Assembly: GCA_033557835.1 (NCBI GenBank)
Contig: JAWQRO010000001.1
Location: forward strand, 1 to 64,000
Reading direction: 5' to 3'
Source: Helochares maculicollis
Taxonomy: Eukaryota; Arthropoda; Insecta; Coleoptera; Hydrophilidae
DNA: 64,000 nt
Positions 13,301-28,300 of this stretch are shown here, one piece after another (position 1 is the stretch's first letter; every line of letters begins with the position of its first letter). The notes under the pieces are model-generated. The model was not told where the DNA came from, did not search any database, and worked only from the letters and a program-made list of their open reading frames with translations. Position numbers and translations under genes: made by a program.

Positions 13301-16300
13301 GTAAAGAACACGGAAGCCAATGAATTTGTACCCCTCCAAGAAAGTTTGAAGCTGAAACTGGTTGATCCAGAACAAGGAAAATTATATGATGTGAAGAACC
13401 AACAGCTTGTTCCTCTGGACGTGGCCGTGCAAAAGAATCTTATACAAACCAAACCATTGGTTTTAAATTTATTACAAGCCATTCTACTCAATTATTATAA
13501 TCCAAAAACCGGAAAAATCTTGAATCCCTGTTCAGGCGAGCAAATTACATTGCGGAAAGCTATTGAGTACAAATTAATCGACCCAACTACTACTAAAATA
13601 AAAGATGATAAGCAAGGGAAGATAGTTGAAATTAAAGAGGCTGTTGAATCACACCTTTTGGATCCGGAAGAAGGGGTTTTGACAACTCCTTCTTTAACTT
13701 TAGATCAAGCATATATGAAAGGTTATATATTAAGCACAATTTTACCATGGTCTCTCCAAGAAACCTTAGCACAACGGGTCTATGATCCCAAAACTGGCCA
13801 ATTTGTTATCAATAACACCAAGGTAACACTCCACAAAGCAATACAAGATGAAATCATAGATCCGAAGCAACTTACCGTTAAAGATCCACAATCAGGTGAA
13901 TTCATAACATTGAATGATGCAATTAAAATTAAATTGGTTGACCCAGAAAAGGGTATTGTAAATGATCCACAGAGCCAAACAGAGGTAAATTTGTATGAAG
14001 CACAAGACCGTGGTATAATTGTACCATATAAACATCAAATATCTCTGCCAGAAGCTGTTTTTAAGGGTTATTATGATCCAAGCACTGGTAAGTTTATGAA
14101 TCCCCAGAATAAGGAATTGCTTAAGACTGAATCAGCAATTAAACGTGGGTATATTGATACTACATCTACTTTGGTTACAATTGCTGAAGATGTTTATACC
14201 TTTGATCAGGCCATTGATGATGGCATAATTGATACTAAGGAAGGTGTTATTGTGGTTGATAACCACCCTGTGCCAATGGACTTTACGGAGGCCTTTGAAA
14301 GTGGTTTGTTAGTTGAAGTGAGTACTCCTATGTCATTGAATGAGGCACTCCTCAAAGGTATATATGATCCAGAAACCCATCTATTCTTAGACCCACGAAC
14401 TGGTAACTATTTGACTTTAATTGAGGCCTTGGAAATTAACTTAATAGATCCTGAAAGTGTTTATGTTAAAGATACCAAGTCAGGAGTTTGGCGCAAATTA
14501 GGCTTGGTAGATGCTATACACAATAATTATGTTGACGGTAACACCGCTTATGTGAAAGATTTTTCTAAAGGAGAAGTCTATGAAATTACATTGCAAGAAG
14601 CATTTGATTTAGGTATTTTGATTGATAACAAAGCGGCTGTATCTATTCAAAGAGCAATCCATCAAGGTTTATATGATGATCAAACTGGCAAAATACTAGA
14701 TCCAAACACAGATCGTAAAATTACACTACATGAAGCAGTTCGTAAATTCATTATTAATCCTCTTCTCCCGTGCTATTTTGAACCACATGAAGGAAAATTG
14801 TACAATCTTAATGAAACTAGCCGACTGGGTCTTATTGACAAACGAAACGGGAAATTCAGAGATTCAAAAACGAATACTGTTTTAACGTTAACCGAAGCTT
14901 TAAATAAAGGATTAATTATAGATATAGAGACAGCGAACTTCGGATTGTATGAAACAATTCAGATGGGACTCTACGATAGAACTAGTAACGTATTTGTGCA
15001 TCCATCAAATAATAAAACATATGCCCTTAAAGAAGCAATTACTCACGAACTGGTAAATCCAATTATTTCAATCATAAGGAACACAAAATCAAATAAATAT
15101 ATCAAACTGCCGGAAGCCATCGATACTAAATTGATAGACACAGAGAAAAATCGCTACAATTTGCCCAATGGCAAAACAATTGATTTGTTTGAAGCTAAAA
15201 ATCGCGGTTTAATTGTTACCCATCGAAAATATCTAACAATGGAAGAAGCAATTAAAAACAATTTGTATCGTCCAGAATCTGGAAAATTCGTGGATCCCTC
15301 TTCTAATGAATTTTATGATTTAACCCAAGCTCTTAGTTGTAACTTTATAGATCCTATGACAACTGCGCTAAAAGAAACTATTACGGGCAATTTGAAGTCA
15401 CTTCCGGCTGCCATTAATGATGGCAATATAGATATTGAGAAAGGTAGGGTTTTGGATTCCAAATCGAAAAAGACTTATAATTTAGATGTGGCATTAGAAA
15501 AGGGACTTATTGTTACTTTAGAAAGACCTGTCGAAGAGTTTACTCAAAAAGCAGTTCTCGACCTGTCCAAACCTAAAGATTCCAAACAAGCCCGAGAATA
15601 TTCCCTTGAAGAAGCAATCAACTTTAAACTGCTTGATCCGGAAGAAGCAGTCGTGAAAGATCCCCAAACGGGCAAATTAGTTGTGGTTAGCGATGCCTTG
15701 CATGACAAAATCTTAGATATTAACAAAATGGTTGTTTTTGAACCACAAACGGGAAAATTGAAACCGCTCATTATCACTTATGATAAAAGTTTAATTATGT
15801 TCTTAAGTGAGCCGCTTAGTTTTGAACAAGCAATAGAAAAGTCTTATTTGGATGTAAATACGGGTAAATTTACGGAACCACAATCCAACGAAACACTTAC
15901 TCTTAAAGAAAGCATCACTTTGGGTTATATCGATCCAGACACAGCTCTAATCAAAGATACTAACAAGAAGCGCCTGACAAAGCTGCCTGAAGGCTTCAGA
16001 AAAGGGTTGATTGACTCTGAAAAAGGCAATGTTCTCGATAGTACCACTTCCAAGTTGCATACTTTACCTGCTGCACTCGATAGTGGTCTCTTAATTACTC
16101 CGAAGAGAGGATTTACTCTCATTGAAAGTATTGATTATGGCATTTATAACCCTACGACAGGAGGATTTAATGATCCTTTTGTTACGACTTCAATTATTGA
16201 TAGAAAGAGACTTACTTTACAAGAAGCCATTAAGGGTAATTTGATAGATCCTTCGAGTACCGTAGTTATAAACAACGAAACTGATGAGATCTTACCTCTG

Positions 16301-19300
16301 ATCACTGCAATGAGTACCAATATTGTGGACCCAGAAAAAGGAAAAATTTATGATAAAAATGATAGCAACCAAATGATTGATTTTGTTAAGGGTCAAGAAC
16401 GGGGTTTGATTTTGCCAGCGGAGCAGCGGGTAAGTGCTTTAATTTTATTATTGCTAGCTATTTATTTTTGAATTAATAAATGTTGTTACTTTATAATAGT
16501 AATGATCGCCAATGTTTGCTCAAATTATTAGTGATGCTTGTAATGTTCAAATCAATTGTGTTTTGTTATAAATATATATAGCAAAATTGGTTTATCAAAA
16601 TTTTATTTGAATAATTTGTCATAAAATCATTTGCAGGCATCTTCTGATAATTTGAAAGATATTTTGCTTCATAGGTGATGTGCTTAATTCATTGTTGAGC
16701 CCCCTTGACTTGTCGCTTTAAAAGCATGCTAGATCATGCCCCACATTTTCACAAAAATCATGTATCATTATCACTTACAAGAATTATTTTATTATTTTCA
16801 AAAACACATACTTGCAAGACATGCGTGGGATTTTTTGTTTAGTTTCAATAAATACATATGCACTTTCTCTAAGTTAAGGTATTATAATGGTTTGTCCAAT
16901 AAATTCAGACGAGACATTTTGCTCTGTAGATAAAATGGATATTTACATTTCGCCCCAAAATAATATGTACATATATTTTTTTTATGCCTGTTTCTCTGAA
17001 AAACCCAATATTCATTACCATCTACTTCTACTTTTTGTTACATTTCTTCTACAAACTTGTTTAAAGCCACATTTGTATTTGACCTCAGTATTATTATAGA
17101 TATCAAAAGTGGGCTTATTATTCTATGTTTCCTTGTACTCTGTGGCATATCAGAAGTATAATAATTGGCTTTATGCAATCGTACTTGTGCCCACCGCATT
17201 CCCTACAGGCAATAGCTTTTGCTATTATGAAAATCAGATACACTATAGCTTAAGTGTAAACACTTTTGTGACTCGTCACCTAGCAATGTCTGCAATAAAT
17301 AGTTTTTTGCAAGCACAACCTTTATGTTTTTACTGATGTATCGTCAAATTTATACTGAATAAGTGAAACTGTTTTTACAATATAATGCAGATATTATAAT
17401 CACAATGGTCATATATAACACCAAGTATGTCGTAAAAGAACAAACAGGCTCAAATGTTCTGTGGACAATCCATTATTTATCCTTATATCATTCGAACAGT
17501 GTGTACTTGATAAATCTGGACCGGCAGTTATGCTTCTTTAACAAAAGTTGTTCATAAACCAAATTTGAATTCATTCGTAACAAAGCTCATGTGGTTAAAC
17601 CCCATGTATATAAAGAGCAAAATTTAAAGTTAACACTGTTTAAATTATGTTAGAATGGTTCTTAGAAATTTGAAAAATCTTATGCATGGCCTGCTAAGCA
17701 CAGGAGATGTGTTGTGACAGTTATACATAGATACATAAATTAATAGGCTACACAAGCACTACATAATGAAATTTGATATCCAAAAATAAAGTTATAAAAT
17801 AATAATCGTTAAAGTTAGCTTCGATTAATAAAATTAATAAAAATATAATTAATCAAGACGATATTAGTAAGCAAACTGACCTAATAATAACATAATTTTT
17901 TACAGCATTTGTACCCCAAGGGAGCTTATCATTATTATGTGGTGGTCCCAATACTACATAAACATTCATTGCTCGAGTGCAGACAAAGGCGTTAACGAGA
18001 CTTGCCATTTTGCACAATTAAACCGCTAATTGAGGCTTCAAAGCTTACAACTAACAGTTTTTGAGATATGCATTTTAAAAAATATTTCTTGGTAGTAATG
18101 CATCTTAGTGACCCCATACACTCCTTATTAGATAAATAGAAATTGTATAGTATTAAAGTAGTAGGTTGTTAAATAGACTTACTTCAAGTTAATTCATTTT
18201 TGTTATTTCTTATAGTGTATATGAGACATTATTATCATTTAATTTATTAACTTCACTATGTTATCAATCATAGAGTAGCAACATGTCCCTTAAATATTTT
18301 TAAAAGATCCATATCTCAAAAACTGCATCATCAAGACACATCAGACACAACTTTTCCATTGTTATCATTTAGGCCATCATGTAAACCAAAGTGCACGACT
18401 TAACAATCATTTAACTATGTACTATTAATATAAAATAATATTAGAAGATTGATGGTTAACTTTTAAACAAGTTTGCTAGTACTTAATCTTAATATTGTAA
18501 TCCCTTAGCATAACTTAACTTTTTTTGTTATTTCTTTGGAATCTCTGCATTTGCTTGCCTGAAAAATTTTAAATTGTTTTTTACTTCAAACATTTCGTCT
18601 TCATTGCCCGCGATTCCATTATTTTTCTACCTCAAGTATTTGGATTCTATGTATCTAAAGTATTTGAGCCCAATTTACCTCTTTTAGTCTCATTATCAGC
18701 GAGTATTTACCGCGCGTATTTTTATTAAATTCACCACGAGAATTTTAACATGCTTAACTCTAAATCAAAGAAATAACAATTTCTTTTTTAATTAATTCCA
18801 TAGTTACTGCCGTTTTCTTAATTGTTTTACTATTATTTGTTTTCAGGTTTTTTTATCATAGGCTACTTTGTACTGCGATGTTTGTTTATTTATGTTATGA
18901 TTTTTCTATATTATTGTACTAACCTCATCCATTGTGTGAGCTTGAATGCATGTGATAGGTATAGGGACTTGTGCTTTACGCCAATTGGCTGCAATGCATT
19001 TTTAGAGAGTAATTTATTGCTAGTAATGTTTGTGTTGACAAAGTCTCATTGTTTCAAATGAGCTTTGTCGAAATTATTTTTGTTAAATTATGAAAAATAA
19101 TTATGTAAGTGTTAGCATTAGATTGTAGGTAAAGGTAAGCATTCTTTCGTCAAGTATAGCATTTAGCATATTTGAATTGAGTAGCATATAAACTATTAAA
19201 GCGTCAACCTTTGTTGCAAGTTTGGTTTAATAAAAATTAGAAATTAAATTTGCAATGGTATTTAATAACACCATTTAAAATTTACGGTGGTTTATGCTAT

Positions 19301-22300
19301 TCAGTTCTTGTAAAATGTTACAAAACTAATTAAATTGAAATTGCAGCAAGCTGTTGAAGAGAAATATCGACTGTGTGATGAAGCTCTATCTAATCTCCTT
19401 GCATGGATGGGCGAAGTTGAAGATAAAATTGCTTCTCAAGACGTTGTCCATGAAATAGAAGAAGAACTCCGCAATCAAATCAACACTATGAAACAAATAA
19501 AAGATGATTTAGATCAGCATACTGGACAAGTTTCACACTGCTTAGACCAAGTTCGTCAACTGGTACTTACGGCCGGTGATGTGTTGTCTAAGAGCGAAGT
19601 ATCAGCACTTGAAAAGAGCGGTCGTAACTTGAAAACTCGTTATGACAAGGCTGTAGATCGTACCGAAAGGCTTTTGAGACGCATGCTCACTGCTAGAGAT
19701 GAGCTATCTAAATTAAAAGCAGAACTGAACAACTTTACATCTTGGCTGAACAAGGCCAGAAGAATCTTGGAAGATAAAGAAAGAGCTTTGAGTGACCTGC
19801 AAAGATTAAGCTCAAGTGCCGACAGTACAAGAGAATTTGTATCAGATGTAATTGCACATCAAGCTGACCTTCGTTTTATTACTATGTCTGCCCAAAAGTT
19901 TGTGGATGAATCTAAAGTAAGTACTTTAAATCTACGGTTCTGCAGTTGTTATTGAACAAGATGGTTTTCACATGGCTTACCTTCTATGAAACCTATTGCA
20001 TTTCTCGCTTGGAAAATTTAAGAGACACTTCCTCTTTTTTGTTTTACTTGATTTTCTTCAGATATATATTATTGCTGCATTTGTATCACTACTAGTCGCA
20101 AAGTTAACTTTTAAAAAATGATGAGAATAATTATATCAAAGCATAACCTTCGACTACTATGCAATTAAAAAAAGCTATTTTGAACTGATCTTATTCATTA
20201 GATATACCATATTTTCAATGATTATTAACTACCTCTAAAGCTATGTCCATTAAATGGATTAATGTCAAAAACTATATTTTTTTCAAAATCTCGCTTAACA
20301 TTTTTATACAGTAGTTAGTTATATGTATTATGAAGAAAATAACTCATTTTCACTTGCAAGCAAAAACTATGTCCAAATTCTTACCATGAAGGATACATAG
20401 TAACTTCTTACAATATCGAAAAGAAGCCATCGCATGCAAGTTTAATATTTCATTTTAAAATTTACAGGAATACCTTAATGTACTCAATGAATTCCGAACA
20501 TCTCTCCCATCACGACTACCACACATCGAACCACTCTCATCTCAAGACTCTCCTGTCCGCAACGAAGTATCTCTAGTCACCCAACAATATCGGGACTTAT
20601 TGCATCGTGCAAATAATCTCTCAGATCGCCTATCTGGAGTCGGTGGCCGCCAACGAGAATACAGCGATGCTGTAGATAAGGCCAGACAATGGCTTCGTGA
20701 TGCCGAACCCAGAGCTCACAAAGTTCTCAATGAACCAATTGCTGGAGACCCCAAAACTGTTGAAGAACAACTCAATAAGGCTAAGACACTTAACAACGAA
20801 TTTGTAGCCAATGGACGACTAATTGAAAATGCTAAGCATGCCACCGAAGCTTTACTCAAATCACTAGAAGGCCAAATTTCACCAAATGAAATTGCTCGAT
20901 TAGAACATCCAGTAATTGAGCTTGAACAGAAGTATGTACAATTACGTGATGCTCTTGCTGACCGCTGTCAAGAGCTCGACACTGCTCTGGTACAATCTCA
21001 AGGCGTACAAGATGCTTTAGATGGCATTGTGTCATGGCTAACATCTGCCGAGAACCAATTCACGAACATCCAACGGCCAGCTTCTCTTATCAAAGAAAGG
21101 CTCGAAGAGCAGTTGCACGAACACCGCGTCTACCAATCAGATATTGACACCCACATTTCCTCAATTGACTCGGTGTACCTCTCAGCAAGCGAATTGATTT
21201 CCTGTACAAGCAATGCTCGTGTTGCCAAAAAAATAGAAACCAAATTAAATGATGTTAAGTCAAGATTCGAAAAACTTTTGGAACGTGCGCAGAAACGAGG
21301 CGAATTCTTAGATGAAGTGTATCAAGGCCTTTGCCACTTCCTAGGAAACTCCACCCAATTTGAACAGTGGTCATCTACCATTTTAGAAGTTATTGAATCA
21401 CGTGAATTTGCAAAACTATCTATTGAAGAATACACAATCCGCATGAGAGAAATTGCCAAGAATCGGGATGACAAAAAACCACTCTTCGAAGAAACTATTA
21501 AGAGTGGTAAAGACCTCGTTAATAAACGTGATGTAACAGACACAGCTCCAGTAAGAGATAGAATTAAAGCCATGGAGAACCAATGGCGCGATTTGAACAA
21601 TCTTCTCGATGAAAAGCAAAAACTCTCCAAGCAGCGATCTGAACAATTGAATGCTTACGAAACATTACGTGACCAAGTTAATGATTGGCTTAATAAAATG
21701 GAAAATAAAGTAGCTCGACTCGAAACTGTCGCCATGGAAATTGAAATCTTAAAGAAACAAAGTGACGAACTGAAACCTATTGCCAAGGAATACAGAGACT
21801 ATCAAATGACAATTGAAAAACTCAATGACGTTGGTAACATGTATGACAGTCTTATAAGTGGAGATCGCCCTGATTCTCCAAGCAGAAGAAGATCACAAGT
21901 GTATAGCCCTACAAAACGTACAACTGGCTCACTGCGCCGCCCATCTCAAGATGGTAGATCTCCATCACCTACCAAAGGGTTAAACATTCAATCACCACTC
22001 TCTCCAAGTGGATCAAGCGGTTTCTCATCTCGCCGCTCTAGTCAAGATGGCTTCCATTTAGAAGAACTATCACCAGTGCAACAACAGTTATCAGAAGTTA
22101 ATAATAGATATTCAATGTTAGGTGTTAAGATCAATGACAGACAATCAGAAATTGATTCAATCCGTGATGAACTTAAGAAACAATTAGATAACTTAAGAAA
22201 TTTAGGCTCATTCTTAGATAAAATTCAAAGGCAATTACCTAAAGACGTCGTTCCAAGCACTAAAGAAGAAGCTGATAAAATCAACAAGCAACTTCGCCAC

Positions 22301-25300
22301 ATCCTCGAAGAAATGTATGAAAAGCAATCCCTTCTTGATTCTACTAAGAGTCAAATTAAAGAGCTGCTGAGACGTAAACCAAGTGCTTTAGGATCGGATG
22401 CTCTTAATGATGAATTGGAAGATGTAGTATCGCATTGGAAGAGCATTAATGATAAATGTAAAGATCGCATGAGGTTCATGGAAGACATGAAAGAATTCCT
22501 TGATACTCATGACTCCTTAGCATCATGGCTTGCAGCTAAAGATCGCATGTTGACTGTATTAGGACCAATTTCAAGCGATTCCAGAATGGTTCAATCTCAA
22601 GTACAACAAGTACAAGTTCTTCGTGAAGAATTCAGGAGCCAACAACCCCAATTAAAACATCTAATTGATGTAGGAGACTCTGTATTATCTTACCTCGATC
22701 CTCATTCACCTGATGGACAAAAGATTAATAACAAATTAGCAGCTATTCAAAAGAAATGGGCTGATTTGTTAGGTAAACTTGAAGAGCGTGCTGATTCCCT
22801 TGGTGCGGCAGCAGATACAAGTAGGGAATTCGATGCCCAATTGACAAGACTTAGAGATGCTTTACAAGGCATCTCAGATAACTTAGATGAGCTGCCATTG
22901 GAAAAAGATCCAGAAGAACAATTGCGCAAAGTAGAAAACTTGGAGCGACAATTAGAAGGCCAACGTCCGCTATTGGCCGATTTGGAAGCAGCTGGTGCTC
23001 AACTTTGCGAGGTTTTAAGTGATCCAGCATCAAGAGCAGATATTCAAGCTAAACTGGCATCTGTCGTTAGGCAATTTAATGCTTTGCAAAAGAAGCTTGA
23101 CCATAGAAAAGCAGAAATTGAAGGATCCTTGCGAGATGGAAGGCAATTTGAGGCATCATGCGCAAAAACTCTTGGATGGCTTTCAGAAGAATTGGGCAAT
23201 TTATCGGAACGTTTGTTGATTTCTGCTGACCGAGACGTCTTAGAACAGCAACTAGCCCACCATGAGCCAATATACAGAGATGTCTTAGCTCGTGAACATG
23301 AAGTCATCATGCTGTTGAATAAAGGAAGAGATATGCTTGCTAGAAATAATCGCAATGATACTAGGAACTTGCAGAGAGATTTAGATAAAATTCAGCAACA
23401 TTGGGATAAGCTCCGAAAAGAAACTGTAGATAGACAAACTAGGCTGCAAACTTGCAAAGAACACTGCCGCAAATATTACACCACTTTAGAAACTTTCTTA
23501 CCATGGCTACGGCAGGCTGAAGATAAATTAGATACTTTAAAACCATCGTCCTTCAAACGCAAGCATATGGATAAACAACTTAAAGAGCTTCAGGTCTTCA
23601 GAAATGAAGTTTGGAAGCGTTCCGGTGAATATGAAAACACAAAATCATTAGGAGATACTTTTGTATCGGCTTGTGATATCGATAAAGATGTGGTAAAACA
23701 TGAACTTATTAACTTGAAAGAAAGATGGGATAAACTGAATAATGATTTGATTGCAAGAACACAAGCATTAGAAGATCAATCACGCAGATTAGCTGATTTC
23801 AATGAAAATCTTCGTGATTTACAACATAGCTTGGAAAGATGCGAAGACAAGTTGGCATCTCATGATGCCCTTGGGGGCGCTGCTCGTGATCCAAAATTAT
23901 TAGATCGTATTAAGAATCTTAGAGAAGAGGCTGCAAATCTTAAAAAGCCACTCCAGACAGTCCGTCAACAAGCTACTGATCTAGTCAATGAAGCTGCTGA
24001 AAACAGCATTGATGCTCACCATCTCCTTGATGAAGTTGATGCATTAGGCGACCGTATAAATGATCTACAATCTAAATTGGATGACCGCTGCTCTGAATTA
24101 CAATCAGCTGCCACCGCTGTAACACAATTTAATGATAAAGTAAAAGGCCTTACTCATGACTTATCTGCCTTAGAAGCAGAACTTGACAGTATGAAAGCAC
24201 CTGGCCGTGACTTCAAAACAGTTCGAGTCCAAATTGATGATGTTAACAAACTTTTAAGCAAAATTAATAAAGCATCCGATAATGTCACTAATGCCATTCA
24301 TGCAGGTGAAAGACTGGTGGATAGCGGTTTTGCTCCTGATACTGCCCAGACAAGAGAACAAGTAGATACTTTGAGAAAACAATTGGGCAAATTGGAAGAT
24401 CGCACTCGCAATAGAGAAAATGATTTAGAAAAGGTCCTTAAGAAATTAGAAGACTTCTACATGGTACATTCTGCGGTAGCTAATGATATTCAAGATGCTT
24501 CCGAACAAGTCAGAAAATTAAAACCTGTGGGCTCTGAAGTTGATGCCATTAGAGCACAACAACAAGACTTCAAGAAATTCAGAGTTAATGTCATTGAACC
24601 TTTAGGCAAGAATGTTGATGAGTGTAATCGAGCTGGTCAAGGCTTGATCCAATCAGCTGCACCTGGTGTAAACACAACCAATTTGGAAAAAGATCTAGAG
24701 AAAATGAATGATAGATGGAATGATCTTAAAGAGAAAATCAATGATCGTGAAAGAAGGTTGGACGTTGCTTTGCTCCAATCAGGCAAGTTCCAAGAAGCCC
24801 TTGATGGTTTAGCTAAGTGGTTAACTGACACTGAAGAACTTGTGGCAAATCAAAAACCACCATCAGCCGATTACAAAGTAGTTAAAGCTCAACTACAAGA
24901 ACAAAAATTCCTGAAGAAAATGTTGCTAGATAGGCAAGCTTCAATGTCATCTCTATTTAGCATGGGAAGTGAAATAGCTAAAGAAGCAGACCCACCAGAA
25001 AGAAAAGCAATTGAAAAACAACTTAAGAATCTTATGGGCAGATTTGATGCACTTACTGAAGGCGCTCAACAAAGGACATTGGATTTGGAACAAGCAATGA
25101 AAGTTGCCAAGGAATTCCAAGATAAACTTGTACCGCTTCAAGATTGGCTTGATCGAAGTGAAAGGAAAGTCAAAGATATGGAACTCATTCCAACAGATGA
25201 AGAAAAGATCCAACAAAGAATACGAGAACATGGAGTTCTCCATAACGACATCCTCAACAAAAAACCAGATTTCAGTGAGTTAGCAGATATTGCTTCTCAT

Positions 25301-28300
25301 CTTATGTCCCTTGTTGGTGAAGATGAGGCAAGTGGATTAGCTGATAAATTAGCAGAAGTAACAGACCGTTATGGAACTCTAGTGGAGGCTAGCGAGCACA
25401 TTGGCCAATTATTAACTGCTTCCAGACAAGGATTAAGACACCTTGTGCTTACTTATCAAGATCTTGCTGCATGGATGGATGATATGGAGCGAAGATTGAA
25501 TAGATACAAAGTTCTTGCTGTACATTATGATAAGCTGCTTGAACAAATGGATGATTTAACCAACTTAACTGAAGATATTGCCACTCGTCAGCAGGATGTC
25601 GACAGCACTGTTGATTCTGGTGTAGAATTGATGCGCCACATTTCTTCAGATGAAGCTCTTCAACTCAAAGATAAGTTAGACTCCCTTCAACGCCGTTACA
25701 ATGAGCTTACTTCAAGGGGTGCAGACTCTCTTAAACATGCACAACAAATGCTACCTCTTGTGCAACAATTCCATAATAATCACAACCGTTTGGTTGAATG
25801 GATGCAAGGAGCTGAATGTGTTCTTCAATCTGCTGAACCACATGAAGGAGAAATTGCACGCTTAGAACTTGATTTGCAAGAGTATAGACCTGTGTTAGAA
25901 GCCATTAATTTGCTTGGTCCCCAATTATGCCAAGCCAGTCCTGGTGAAGGAGCTGCAACTATTGAAGGCCTTGTTACAAGAGACAATAGGCGATTTGATG
26001 CTATAGCTGAACAAATTCAACGTAGAGCAGAGCGAATTCATTTAGGCAAACAGAGAGCTTTGGAAGTTACCAGTGACATTGATGAACTTTTGGAATGGTT
26101 CAGAGATGTTGAAAACCAAATTCGGGATGCCGAGAAACCATCAGCTGAACCTGATTTAATCCGAGTGCAGCTTAAAGAACACAAAGCTTTAAATGATGAT
26201 ATTTCCAGTCAGAAAGGTAGAGTGCGTGATGTACTGTCCACCGCCAAGAAAGTACTTCGTGAAAGTCCACCTAGTGAAGATACTAGTCTTATTAGGGAAA
26301 AAATGGAAGACTTGCGTGAAACAATGGATACTGTGTCAGCTCTTAGCTCTGATAGATTAGGCATCTTGGAACAAGCCCTCCCATTGGCTGAACATTTCTA
26401 TGACACACATGGCGTATTAGCCCATTGGTTGTCAGATATGGAGGAACAAGTTTCTATGTTGTCTATGCCGGCTTTGAGGCCTGACTTGATAGCTCAGCAA
26501 CAAGATCGAAATGAAATGTTTGTGCAGTCCATTAATGAACATAAGCCTTTGGTTGACAAATTGAACAAAACTGGAGAAGCCCTTATTAGGTTGTGCAACG
26601 AAGATGATGGTGGGAAGATTCAAGAACTTATTGATAATGATAATGCCAGATACAATGCCCTTCGTTTGGAATTGCGACAACGCCAACAAGCATTAGAACA
26701 AGCCTTGCAAGAAAGTTCGCAATTTAGTGATAAACTTGAAGGTATGCTTCGAGCTATCCAAAACACAGCTGATCAAGTCAACGGTCTTGAACCAATTTCG
26801 GCACATCCTCCTAAAATTCGCGATCAAATTGATGATAACGATGCTCTTATTGGGGATCTTGATAAACGTAAAGAAGCATATGCAGCAGTTAAGCGAGCTG
26901 CTGATGATGTGATTAATAAAGCGGCTAACCGTGCAGATCCTGCCATCAAGGATATTAAGCGTAAACTTGATAAACTTAAAAACTTATGGGATGATGTCCA
27001 GAAGGCTACTAATAATCGTGAAAAATCATTGGATAAAGCCTTAGAAGCCGCTGAGAAGTTTTGGAAAGAACTTCAACATGTTATGGCTGCCTTGAGAGAT
27101 TTAGAAGATTCGTTAACGAGCCAAGAACCACCTGCAGTTGAACCAAAAGCAATTCAAAAACAACAGGTGGCTTTGCAAGAAATTAGGCACGAAATTGATC
27201 AAACCAAGCCAGACGTTGATAAAGTTCGTGCTTCTGGACAGGAATTGATGCAACTGTGTGGAGAGCCTGATAAACCAGAGGTTAAGAAGCACATTGAGGA
27301 TTTGGATAATGCTTGGGACAACATTACGGCCTTGTTTGCCAAACGAGAGGAAAATCTTATTGATGCCATGGAAAAAGCAATGGAGTTCCATGAAACATTA
27401 CAGGTAAGCTATAAACTTGAGTAACATGGTTAAGGTGTATATTGACATTTGATATTTTTAGAACCTTTTGGAATTCTTGGAGAAGGCTGAAGATAAATTC
27501 AACAAAATGGGTCCACTTGGAGCAGATATTGATGCTGTGAAGAGGCAAATCGAACAACTTAAGAAATTCAAAGCTGAGGTTGATCCCCATATGGTGAAAG
27601 TAGAGGCATTGAATAGGTCAGTATTGTTTTGTTGCTAATTTTTATGTTCATTTGTAAATTTGGGGTTAATTTGTATATTCTGTATAGGTTCTGGTTACAG
27701 CTTGCAGAAAGCACTCTTTGTGAATTTTTAAATATATCAAAATTTTTAGGACCTGAAATGATCCTTTTAAAATATTTGGGGGGTATTTTTAATCTTGAAG
27801 TTTTTTTTAATAATTTTTATTTTAATTTTGTATCTATTTTCTTATTCTCAATCATTACAGTTTCATTCATTATGTAAAAAATGTCATTTCATTGTGTATT
27901 TCTTTCTTTTATTTGACAACATGTACATTATTCTCAATCCACCAATACTAACTTTGTTATTTTTTGTTTATTTTCTATTTTTTCTCGCACTGGACCACAG
28001 GAGTCTCATAAGGCAAGAAACTTTCTGAGTGTATTTGCAAATGCAATTTGCCTTTTGTGTTAACGCAGTTTGCTTGCTTTTGTTTTTAAAAATATGTTAT
28101 AAATGTTATGTGTTATTCTTGCATTCATTCAGTGCATTGTAAATAAATTTTGCAATTTAATTTCTGATTTTCAATTTTAAAACATTTGCATGTTACGTTT
28201 GGAAACTATCACTTATTTTAGACTTTATCTTGCTAGATTACAATACCTTAGTACCGAGCAAATTCATGTGATGTAGATAATTTGGTACCTGAAACTTGAT

